A stretch of 64,000 nucleotides of DNA from Calonectria ilicicola (Eukaryota > Ascomycota > Sordariomycetes > Hypocreales > Nectriaceae): assembly GCA_020809705.1 (NCBI GenBank), contig CP085832.1, positions 186,001 through 250,000 of the forward strand. The letters are read 5' to 3'. Each line of letters begins with the position of its first letter. Positions within the stretch are counted from its first letter, which is position 1. A model generated the notes under the pieces. That model made no database searches and was not told where the DNA came from. It was given only the letters and a program-made list of their open reading frames with translations. Below, in pieces: positions 10,339 through 21,748 of the stretch. Both the position numbers and the translations under genes were made by a program.

Positions 10339-13300
10339 CTTGGACTGTAGCTGAGGACTAAAGAGAACAAACTAGTTGACTCAGGAATTGGTGTGATGGC
10401 ATTGATCGGCAGTGGATTGCAATGGCGTTTAAGTAAGAATACAGCTTCAGAGCCGCGAACTGCACGCCAAGCTGCCAACTCCGCATCACGGGCCCTCCGG
10501 AAGCACCGAAAAAGTCAAAATATTTCGAAACTCAACTGTTACTGGGGGGGGCCTGGCTTGACAACTGCGAACCATGCCTCGGAGTGAACTGTGCGCGGCA
10601 AACGGGACTTTTAATTGGCCACGCTTCGTCCTATTCGCATGATGCCCACCACCAACGAACGATCCAATACGAAGATTACTACCATATCAGGGCGTCGCCC
10701 AGACAAGATTCAATAAAGTTGGCTCTACTAGGCGACGTCCGCCCGCAGCACGGGGTAAACTATTGCTTAGCTCCAGCTCGTGAATGCTATTTAAATTACG
10801 CAAATCAATCTGGAGAATTCTAGAATGCGGACCGATGCCCCATTCAGGAGCCCTCAGACAGTCCGCTTAGGTAAAAAAGGGCGTTTGTTACCGCCTTGGC
10901 CAGCAATGCATCCTGCCCCAAGCTGAAAACCGTACGCTGATGTTGGTGTTTTGAACTAAGAAAGGCAATTAGATGCAGTCCGGTAGCCCGTTCATTCCGG
11001 CACGGCATCAAATTGAGTCCGAATCATTACCATGAGAAATGTTTCCTAAGCAATACAGCATCGAAACTGGGCTATCTTCACCCAGTCAAGAATGCGAGTG
11101 CGAAACCCAAAGTTCCTCGAGGTTGTCCAGGCTTCTGTTTCTCTCGAATTCTTTCCCATCCATAAAATTCATAGCATTATATACTCTATCGATCTCCATT
11201 TCATGTACATTGTATACCATAGGTGGCTTCTATCCTCGTCAAAAAGCCAGTCTTCCCCACGCCATTGCATTTATCGGTGAACTACCCACATGGGCAAAAG
11301 AACAATTTCATTGGATTAGTACAGGGATTACTTCATTAGCTGTCAATCGATGGGTTATCATTGTGAAACGGGCGCTTCATTTTATTGGGCCGCGTCAAGT
11401 AGGAAAACTTTGAGACGAAACCTCGCAATCAAAATTGGCTTCATTTCGAAGAATAAGAGTTGAGCCGTCTCTTTACTAGAAATTCAGGCCATTAGATTGT
11501 AAGCTTCGTCACCTTCTTGTCCATTTATTCTTTCACGTGAAAAGATTTGCGGTTGGGTGCACAATATTCGCGAAATTCATCCATCGGCTGTGGACACAAA
11601 AACTACGCCGCAAATCTCGGTAGTGGTCTCGACGGCCAATCGCAAAGCAGCAAAAGCGGATAAAGCCCAACATGGATCCACCCGCAATCTGAATGTTGCA
11701 GGCGTTTTCGGCAAACAGGAACCGAGGCAGGTTGGGCCAGCCAGATCATTTCGCTCCAACAATTGATATGTGTTTTGAAGCTACTTTTTGAAAACTCAGA
11801 TGTCTTTTTTTTTTTTTGCCAAACTTTTGATATATCTATGCTCGAGCATTAATTGATGGCGCAAAGTTTGATTATCATCTCAACCTTACGATGCCACTGT
11901 CCCCCTCAAAATCCAACGATCTTATGAGGGAGGAGCAAGAACTTCCTCCGTATAATTTTCTGAATAAGTCTATATCTTTATTTCCTAAACTCCAATCAGT
12001 TTTTCAGCCATGCTCCGAGTCTTAGATGGAACACATTATAGATGAAAAAATATGGCTGACAGTGATTCAAGCATAATCCCTACGCAGTGTGAGTAGCCGA
12101 TGTACCTAGTATGTAAATTTATGCAGGAACCATGAGACAGTATTGTTCACTTAACTACATAGTAGAGCATCTCAATACACTCTACTTTCCCGCAAAAATT
12201 AATCGTCATCGCGGGCCAGCCTTTGCTCATCGATATGACGCTAAAGGAGAAGTCAGCTCAGAGTACATCGCAGCAGAGTACCTGGCGTGCATCAATATGA
12301 TATTTCTATGGGTTGAGAATTTATACAAACCCAACCACGTCCTATCAAGATACATTTTGTGCGTATCTCATTTAAAAAATTATCTAAATTACAATGTCAA
12401 GCGGAACGGAGAAGAACTACTCCAATTGCTCGCTTCCAGAGGGTTCTAGTCTAACTTTTAGCGCAAAATCCTTGAAAGCTTAATTTCGGGTCGAATACGA
12501 AGCAAAGGTCCAAGTAGTCATTGGAGTGTTCTCTTATCGTAGCAAGCAACATCGGATCCAGGGTGCCGAATCAGCCCACGATTTCACTTTGGTGGCTTTT
12601 CCGTCACACCCGAGACCGTTCATTCTCGTGAAGACGATGAATGGCAGACTGCATGGTGTGCACAGAAGATATGGGAGCGGGGAAGCAAGAAGGAATTGAT
12701 GACATTGCAGTATTGTGTTTGCTCTAAAAAGGACTTGCAGTTGATATAATCGGCGGTTCACTAACTAGAAACTCTCGTTTCAGTTGTCAAATTTGTGTCC
12801 GGTCTTTGATCATCCAGCAGTAACTAGCCCCCGCTTTTTGTCGAGGCATTAACACCATGCCACATGCCACGTCTGAGACATACTATTGTCATGCAGCGAT
12901 GACAAAGCATATTCAGGAATCCGGAATTCGGAAAGAAAGGCAATGGAGGGTAGTAAATGATGAAAAAAACATTTAGATGCCATGTGCACGGGAGGTACAT
13001 TTGGAGAGCGTCCTAATATATTGTGTTAAAGAGGTCTAGCTTTTGAGGTCACTAATGAGAAGAAATATTCAACATCAACACCATGGGTGTCCTGATTTTC
13101 GTATGAAACAGTTTATTTACTGTATGCGATTCGAAGCAAATCTAGAACGATAGGGCCATCTCCATCTACAATCCAAAACTCAGAAAACTTCTTGTTCATC
13201 GCGTCTTAAATACATTCATGCATAATGGTATCTCGTCTAAATTAATAGAAAGTGTCTTCAATTCAAAGATTACATGCTGGACTTTGACGCGAAAAGTCAG

Positions 13301-13791
13301 TGAATGGGCCCATCCTGTCGAAGTTTTATTTTCGGGGTTTTTTTATCCATCGATGGGGTACATTCTAACAAAAACAAATGAATCACTCTTACATTGTACA
13401 CATATCCTTGTTTTGAGTCGCCCACATTGCCGTTACACATCAGACAGTTCAGCTAGCGTAATTTGATTTTTGGTCAATATTCCAGACGGTCTCAGCAACA
13501 AGCCGAAAAGTTCCATCTCATTTCCCCAAAATTTTATACTTGAATCAACAGCTTTCTAATTTATCCGTCCAATCGGGTGAGATAATACCAACAGGATGGC
13601 ATATTCGGTGTCACTAGTCGAGAATAGCGGCATCTCAATATCATTTGTCATCTGTGGAGATGATGGCGTATTTCCGAATTTCCGTGCGGGGTTCATCAAC
13701 CTCATTCCAGTACAATTTTTCCAGACCTCAATGAGCAAACACATCTACATATTCTCAATACTTACCCCGAATTTTCGAACCATCTAAGAAA
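10339..13791. other. Long intergenic region without a supported gene
   Basis: About 3.4 kb lie between the secreted hydrolase promoter and the GST gene. The open frames here (for example 11039-11413 and 12132-12449) have no signal peptide, domain, or composition like the real genes, and the sequence is broken by stops in all frames. T-rich runs occur near 11809-11818. I see no RNA gene or repeat that I can support. Confidence 0.5.
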
Positions 13792-14876
13792 ATGCCAGTT
13801 CATAACGGGCCTGAGGACTCTTGGCATGGGGTTCTTGCCGATGGTGGTGAATTTCCCCCGGAGTCGGGACGCTACCACCTATACCATGGCTTGTTTTGCC
13901 CTTTCGCTCATCGCGTGACGATAGTTCGTCAGCTCAAGGGCCTTGAGTCTCTCATCAACACCTCAATCGTCAAGCCATACCCAAAGGGTGACGACAAAGG
14001 CTGGCCTGGCTGGCAGTTCCCAAGTGCCCCGGATGATCTATATGAAGGTGCAACTGAAGACCATTTGTTCAAGTCAAAATATATGCATCAGGTCTATTTC
14101 AAGGCCGATCCTGACTACAAAGGGAGATACAGTGTTCCGGTACTATGGGACACCAAAACAGAAACGATTGTGAATAATGAAAGCGCTGAGATGCTGCGTT
14201 GGCTGCCTACAGCTTTTAACGGAATTCAACCCAGCGATAGTCCAGGACGTAGCTTTGATCTCTATCCAGAGCATCTACGTGCTGATATTGATGAAATCAG
14301 TGTCTGGATGCAGCGAGATCTAAACACGGGAGTCTACAAAGCCGGGTTTGCTACCACCCAGGAAGCATACAGCAACAATGTACCGACAGTTTTCGCGGCA
14401 TTGAATAAACTTGAAGAATTGATCCATCGAAATGGCGGGCCGTATATTCTTGGCAAAGATCTGACTGAGATCGATATCAGAGCATACACGACCATCATCA
14501 GATTTGACGTGGTCTACGTCCAGCATTTCAAATGCAATCTGGGGACCATTCGTGCCAATTATCCTGTTATTCACGAGTGGCTGAAGAATCTGTATTGGAA
14601 TGTCAAAGGTTTCCGAGAGACAACCGATTTCAGGCATATTAAAGAAAACGTAAGCCCGCATTGTAGGCCTTTCCGGTGTATATGCTAACCACGCAATAGT
14701 ACACGAAGAGCCATTACAACATCAACCCACTTGCTATTACACCTTTGGGGCCATTTCCTGACATTGAGGAAGAGGTGAATCTGGACTTTGGCAAGCTTAA
14801 ACCTGGTTCAGTGCGCCACCCTGCTGTGCTTGAGCGCCAGAATGAACTGTACGCGACTCTATCTGGAAATCTGTAG
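13792..14876 (+). CDS. Glutathione S-transferase, Xi/omega-like (glutathionyl-hydroquinone reductase type)
   Basis: Two exons, 13792-14649 and 14700-14876, encode 344 residues; the 50-nt intron has GTAAGC, a GCTAAC branch site and TAG. The thioredoxin-fold N-terminal half carries RYHLYHGLFCPFAHR with the active-site Cys at residue 36. The helical C-terminal half carries LNKLEELI, GPYILGKDLTEIDI and the final HYNINP segment. That layout fits the Ecm4/YqjG group, which removes glutathione from glutathionyl-hydroquinones in the cytosol. The usual motif in the group is CPWAHR; here Trp is Phe. Splicing is required to reach the conserved end, since the unspliced frame stops after 298 codons. Function in quinone or aromatic detoxification is inferred. 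Confidence 0.88.
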
Positions 14877-17800
14877 ACTTGGTTTAGGCTTAGCAAAACA
14901 CTCATAACTAATGACATAAGTAATGAAACATGTCTAGATGATCAAACTGACAGTGTCATCTTTGCGACACGACGTATTTGTGCTAAAGAAAAAAAATCCA
15001 AGTCCAATATTGTCCTCGCCGCACTTGCAGATAACTTAGCTAGCATAGAGCAGGCATCCTCAAAGTAAAGCAAATACTGGTTAAAAAGAATACCATGTTC
15101 AGTCCGGTGATGATCAAACATGTTTTTGATTCGGATCAACGCTCCCCGCTCGAGTGACATCATGTGGGTACTGTAATCTCCCCAACGCGGCGCGTTTTGG
15201 GGCCGCCCGCGTCAGGTCGGGACAAAGAGCAAACCTTAGGCGCGTCAGTCGGGTTATTTTCTACAAGCTAGGACGCGTTTCTAACAGGGTGTGAAAAATA
15301 TCATGTTCATGCTTTGTTAATTGCGTAGCCACGATATTAGGAAGACTACTGGCAACGCCATTCTCATCAATAGAATAATTATACCTATACCACGGGATAG
15401 ATAATAGATGCAGGCAGTATTGCGTCATCAGCCACGGGTTTCCATTGCCCATTATTTTGAGAATCATAGTTAGATTTTTGTTTACACTCTGTTCTTTCTC
15501 CATTGCTAACTTTCGGATCACGAAAAGACAAACACCTGGACCACAATCTAGAAAACGGCACCACATTAACGTTTTTAAACCATGAAAAAGATATTTATTT
15601 ATTTAATTTTTTTTTTTTAAAAAAAAACCAGAATAATGTTTAATAAATCGCATAATGTAGAGTTGTTAACCTACTTCCTGGCCATCCTTTATTACGAGAC
15701 CAACACTGACGAGCTACCCTAAAGCCCGCGACGCACTCTCACGCGCTCGATGCATATTAAATTTAGCACAATGCGCGCCTGTGCGGCACTGTGCATGCCC
15801 TATGATGCCTCGGTTCATTTCATGGAAGGAATGGAATATGCACTGGAATGAATTATGGGTCAATGCAGTTCAGCTTTGTTTCATATTGGCAACGCGTCAA
15901 ACGGCATTGATAAATGGTCTCTCGGAAACCCCGGTCCCAACCCGTACAGGAGGGTCGGATGGGCTGCCGAGAGTATCTGCACACGCAGCTTGTTGGGATA
16001 ATTAAGGTGTAGTCTAGATAACTTATAAGAAAGCCAGCTGCATCAGTTCGTATTGCCTGTCAGCGATAAAATTACACATCAGAAGGGCGACCATGGGGAA
16101 TCCTGGCCGCCTTTCCCCAGAATCTGGTACGATTGGCTTGGCGGACGAGGAAATATTCTGAAGGAGACAAATCAATATGGCGTGCAGTCTGATGGAATGG
16201 GTGCTTGGGCCAACGGAGAGTCTGCGTCACCCTTGGGGCGAGCTCAGTGGGAAACACCTCGTGGGATTGCGGATCATGCATGTGGAAAATCAGGGTCGTC
16301 GCTTTGAACTCCTACTTTCAGACTGCATCATTAGAGATGATATATGGCCTTTAGCGCCTCCAGCAATCACTTCAACGTAACAGAGGGATGTTTACAACCC
16401 CTAGACTATCGTAGTTACTGGTCACTTTGCACTTGCGGATTGATGGGGCCTTTTCCGGGGTCCCGAGAGGCTATCGGCGATTTCTCCCGTGTCCACTTTT
16501 GAGCGCTGTCCGGTCCAACCAGTTGGGTACTGGTTACATGTGATCGTTGTAGTTGGACACTTACGAAAAAAAAAAGTGATGCGAGGGCCGCGTGAAGAAA
16601 AAAAAAAAGAAGGATGTGGAAAAGGAGGGAAGAAAAGAAATAATGCAGGCACAAGCAAGCACAATAACTCAACAAGGGCAATTTTGTTATCAAGTCAGGC
16701 TTGGGACAACCCCCCCCCCCCGGCGTATCCGCTTCGAGTCCAGTCCGAGCAACCCTGGCATCTTCAGCTCTGTCTTATTCCCCTTTCGAGACGTATGGTG
16801 CGGTATATCCGAACCACCGGGTCGACGCCTGAACCACGTCTGATTATGTCAGCTGACTTATTGAGTCGGGAAGCCTTCCGTGATCATAACGTGTGATGGC
16901 CACGTTTGGAAGGTACAATATCTAGCAATGGTTTCATATCAGACAAGAGTTAAACTTGCATCATGACGTATTTAGTTGCTGGAGTCGGATTGATATTGTC
17001 TGGTTGAATGACTCGGTATTGATAATGCCGTTTCGTGGCATAAAATCCGCGCGGATCGAACTGGGCCGGCGAATAAATTGTGTCGGGAAGTGTTGGAGTT
17101 CTGGATCGGCTGGCTTCCCGTCGCTACTTGATACTCTCCTTCCCTTTGAGCAGATGAATCAGCTCGAAAGCCTAATATTCATCAGCCCCTTATGGGTCCC
17201 AAGTGATGTGTATAATCCTTTAACCGCATTCTGCTTTTCACGCCGACACTCGACCCTGGTGTGGCCAGTCAGAGCATTGGTCGCGTATTTTAGTTTCGAG
17301 GTTGATGGGTGATGCCGCCACGAGTCTTGGCAGGTCGGTCTGATAGACGAAGGGGAAGCTAAACAATTAAGTCAGGGAAATGGGCAATGTAATTCGCCTT
17401 CTTCCTCGCGGAACCTATCCGGGCAAGGAAGAGGGCCATATCCACATTTGAACGAGATATTCTGCTGAGCCGCCACCCTTGCATGATCTTGCTCCTTGGG
17501 CCCAACGCTCAGACGACGCACACCGAGCTGTTGGTCACCGCACCGCGGCATCATTTGTCGCTTTACCCACATGACCCTCACTCCAACTTGCTGCTGTTTT
17601 GTTGAAGATGCTTCTCTCCCCATAGGTGTCGATTTTCTGGTGCGGCATTGGGCCTTCACTCCATCTCAATTGGTTCGCGGACAGTTGCTCAATACAGTTA
17701 ATCGGGTGCTGAATGTGGGCTGCGCAGTGTCCTTTTGTTCTGAACTGACGATGACGCAGCAAACACCGACGGACGGTAACGGTGACTCCATTCCGTGGCA

Positions 17801-18809
17801 TGTAATCTATTGTGGGGAGGTGGAGCATGATGGTAGCGTGTCTCGCCGGAGGTGTCGAGGGTGCATGATAAGGCAAGGGTCGTTGGGCTGTTGCGATTGG
17901 GGTCGACTCATTCATGGGTGACAAAGGCTGTTGGGCGAGTGATGTTATAACCTACCGTGATTGAGAGTGTGTGACGGGAGGGCTTCCGTCACTTGGAGAA
18001 CTGGCCTCTCCAAGTCGGGACCACATCCGCCAACTCCAACACCAAACCCCGCAAAACTCAAATTTCCGGATGGCCTCGGAGGCAGCACATCAGGCCTTCT
18101 CCAGAGATCTTTCCTTGCCAAGCTTTATTGGCACCGGATACCCCAAGATCTTGGTTTACAATGCTATCAATTGTACGTAATGGTTAGGTAACAACTTCAG
18201 CAACGCGCAGGGTCGTGATCCACCGGCCAGTGGCTCATGGAGATGTAAGCCAAGACTCAGTTGGGGAAACCTGGGGTCGACTTGGCACTCACGGTGGCTT
18301 TTTGCTAATTTCTTGCACATACATTTCCCGTTTTCTGGCAAAGGGTCTTGTTCTTGACATACTTCTAGAAGAACTCTATTGTTCCCCTTGGTTCCCGTCG
18401 GAACGGTTCCCGCCTCAGCACGATAGACGGCTGGCAGCCCGCAGGCCTGATAGCGCTAGACCCAGGTCGTGCGCCGGCGTCATACCACATTGACTCGCCG
18501 CTCCACCCCCGCATGGGCTCGCTGGGTTCCACAGACGATGGCAGGCCCCTGGATGAGCCGCTGCAGTACTCGCAGCTCCCCGAAGAACAGCATGCCGGGC
18601 TATCCTGGGCCATGACGGACCTATGTAGCATGGCAACGGGGGGCCTTTGGCTTCAATTTGGTACGGGCTGCCGTTTTACTTTGCCATCCTATTACCCCGG
18701 ATCAGGCCCACAAACAACTGGAGTACAGAGGTTTAAAAGGCCTCGACCATCCAGCATGGACTCAACTTGATTCCCACCATTCTCTGCTCATTGTAGCGAT
18801 ATATGCAAA
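14877..18809. other. Gene-poor region upstream of the amino-acid transporter
   Basis: Nearly 4 kb carry no supported gene. Features visible are a T12/A9 run at 15607-15627, purine runs near 16567-16612, a C-rich run near 16711-16720, and two adjacent perfect inverted repeats at 17971-18015 (listed separately). Open frames present are short, overlapping on both strands and without recognisable domains. The last part is the promoter and leader of the transporter starting at 18810. Confidence 0.5.
17971..18015. promoter_or_regulatory. Two adjacent perfect inverted repeats
   Basis: GTGACGG at 17971-17977 pairs with CCGTCAC at 17986-17992 (8-nt spacer). Starting on the last bases of that repeat, ACTTGGAGA at 17991-17999 pairs with TCTCCAAGT at 18007-18015 (7-nt spacer). 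They lie about 0.8 kb upstream of the transporter start. They could be dimeric regulator sites or hairpins; function is unknown. Confidence 0.35.
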
Positions 18810-20436
18810 ATGTCAAAGTCGTCCAAGTCAGAACAAGATCCCGAAGGGCTTAGCACTGTCCCGTCCCAGCTGGGCGAGGTGCAGGATGCCCAGCAGGATG
18901 CAGTCTTCGGTGCTATTACCGAAGAGGGTCCTGACTACCGCTCTGTATGTTGCCTATTTGCGTAACGTTAAGATTCAGCCTCCCACTAACAGTCGCTAGG
19001 TCGGGTGGCTTGGAACCTCTGCTCTGATGATGAAGACGCAGATTGGTCTTGGTGTCTTGTCCATCCCCTCGGCGTTTGACACGCTGGGCATCGTGCCTGG
19101 TGTTATCTGCCTCATCACTATTGCTGCCATCACTACCTGGTCCGATTACATGGTTGGTGTCTTCAAGTTGCGTCACCGTGAGGTCTATGGAATCGACGAT
19201 GTTGGTCAATTAATCTTCGGACGCGTCGGAAGGGAATTCCTTGGTGCTGCCTTTGTTCTTTGTGAGTGTGCTGAATGAGACGCGCCAATTTCCGTGCACA
19301 CTAATTCTTTACAACTAGACTGGATTTTTGTTGCAGGATCCGCCATGTTGAGTATTTCGATCGGATTTAATGCTCTGTCGTTACACGGTGCTTGCACAGC
19401 TGTCTTTGTGGCTGTTGCTGCCATCATGGGATTCATGCTCTCCAGTATCCAAACTCTTGGTAAAATTAGTTGGCTCGCGTGGGTCGGTGTAGCATGTATC
19501 CTTTCTGCCAGTAAGCTTCCTATTGTGCATTTGACATGTTGGAGATAACTGACATCATATTTAGTTTTTACCGTCACGGTCGCCGTTGGTGTCCAGGATC
19601 GACCTGCTGATGCCCCCGATGTTGGCCATTGGGAGTCCGACTATAAAATCACAGCCAGCCCAAAGTTCTCCGACGCCATCGCGGCAGTTTCGACCCTGGT
19701 TTTCGCTTATGCCGGTACCCCCGCCTTCTTCTCCATTGCTGCCGAGATGCGCGAGCCTAAGCACTACGTCCGCTCCCTAATGATCTGCCAGGGAGTCGTG
19801 ACAGCCACATATATTTCCATTGGATGCGTTGTCTACTATTTCTGTGGTTCTTACGTCGCCTCTCCTGCTCTTGGTTCCGCTGGTGCCGTCATGAAGCGAG
19901 TTTGCTATGGTCTTGCGCTTCCCGGTTTGCTCGTCAGTGAGCTTCTCACACTCCATGTAAGTTTTCTACCTTTGCAAACTTCCCTAAGAAACACGGAATT
20001 AATTAGTTTCTAGATCGCCGGAAAGTATGTGTTCATCCGTTTGCTCCGAGGAACTAAGCATCTGGCTGCCAACACCCCTACTCACTGGGCTGTGTGGCTA
20101 GGCTGCACTGGCGTCATCACCATCATTTCCTACATTGTTGCTAGCGCCATTCCTGTCTTCAACGAACTCGTCTCGCTCGTTGGTGCTCTTTTGGGTACGC
20201 TCATGTCGTTCCAGCCCATGGGTTGCATGTGGCTCTATGACAACTACGCCAAAGGCAAAAATGCACCCACTCTCAAATGGTACCTCATGGTCGCTTACTG
20301 CGTTTTCGTTATTGTTTCTGGAACCTTCCTCATGGTCGCGGGTACCTACGGCTCTGTCGTTGCAATTATCGATTCCTACAATGCGGATGGCGGAAGCAAG
20401 GCATGGGCCTGCGCCGATAACTCCAACTCCAGCTAG
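18810..20436 (+). CDS. Neutral amino-acid transporter (AAAP family, Neurospora mtr type)
   Basis: Five exons (18810-18944, 19000-19261, 19319-19510, 19565-19956, 20014-20436) give 467 residues. All introns are 50-60 nt with GT..AG ends, and the phases close exactly. A soluble N-terminus rich in Ser, Glu and Gln is followed by about 11 membrane segments. The first contains MMKTQIGLGVLSIPSAFDTLG, the hallmark of the amino acid/auxin permease family, and a later one has FAYAGTPAFFSIAAEMREP. This fits proton-coupled uptake of neutral amino acids at the plasma membrane, as for Neurospora mtr. The C-terminus ends in a short polar tail. The unusually long upstream region may hold nitrogen-control sites. 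Substrate range is inferred from family. Confidence 0.9.
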
Positions 20437-21748
20437 ATCCGATTGGGAGGTTGTGTTACAACTGTAAATATTTCTGTACAAATACCATTTAGAAACTTTA
20501 GATATTAAATTTGAAGACTTAGTAGAATTATGGCGCACCATTGAGATATTCGCTCTACGCGTCAGAGAGTCGCGTGCCGCATTTCCTAAAACCCTGGCGG
20601 GTGTCACAATGGTATGTGTGTGGAGCCCATTGACTTGGGTTGATCGCCGTGCTCGCGTGACAATGAATTGATTACGTGAATTTTCATATAGTGAACCTCT
20701 GATCTCTTGTGGCTTGGGCTCGATCATTTAGTCCAAACTGCGAACTGGACGCAGGCCCATCAAATATTGCGCTTCTTCTGTCTGGAAAAATGGGCGGGCT
20801 CGGCAATACATGGAGCAAGTATCCCGTATTTTTTCTTCTTTCGGATCAGAGGGAGGCAGGTGGCGACATGTCCCTTGCGATCTGCAACACCACTAGCCTG
20901 CTTTGACTCAAACCTCCTATTGAAGCACCCTCTTTATCCATCTCTCGAAGTCAGGCGCTAAAATGCATTCTAGATGGATTTGAATTCCGGGAAGTGATAC
21001 CTTGTTGCTTTTTGATCGTTTACGCACATCTCACATCCCCTTTTCGCTCGGTTAGTCCACTGCCAAAGGTAAAATCTGCTCCATCTCTCGCCAATAGCGT
21101 GAGGCATACTTAAGAATTTAACGTGCCGCAATCACTACTAAATTCTATGGATAAGCAAGGTTTTATGAGAGTCCTAGACGTGTAGTTGTAATGTGATGCA
21201 AGATGTCATCTAGCCAAGTATAAGCCCTTGGGTACATTGTTATTATTATGAATACATCAAGGGAGATGACGACACCCTGGAAACCATAGCCCGGGGACGC
21301 CTTGGGCTAGTTGATCGACCTTTAACACCCAAGACTACACAAAAGTGAATCCTGGCAAGTCCGGGCCAAACCTAATCTCTGCGTTAATTTCAGTTCTCTC
21401 CCTAAATATCTTGCCCTTGAGAAAAATATTGTAGGGGATATGGTACTGTATGTCTCAAGCACGGATGAAATATCATTCCCCATGTCTCGGTCCACTCTTC
21501 GGATGAGAGCCGAAATGTCTATCATTATTCTATGCCTCTCCCTTGGGCACACGAGCAGGTACTCCTTTGCCCCCTGAATCAAGTTCCCGTCGAATCACAC
21601 GACTCATTCCATTTGTGGCGCAAAAGCACGCGACACTGCTGGCGTATTCATGAATTAATTCACACATAGCAGGACGAGCATATTATGGAGAATTTCCCCA
21701 TATTCTAGATCTGCAATAATCCATCTGAATTTTCCGATTTTCCAAGAG
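20437..21748. other. Intergenic region
   Basis: About 1.3 kb between the transporter 3' end and the sulfatase-fold gene. It holds only short frames without domains. I see no RNA gene or repeat. Confidence 0.5.

Noticed and set aside
11039..11413. 124-codon plus-strand frame
   Set aside because: Low-complexity Ser-rich start and random composition, with overlapping frames on the same strand; no support.
15607..15627. T12/A9 run as a terminator or hairpin
   Set aside because: No gene ends nearby and such homopolymer runs are common in fungal intergenic DNA.
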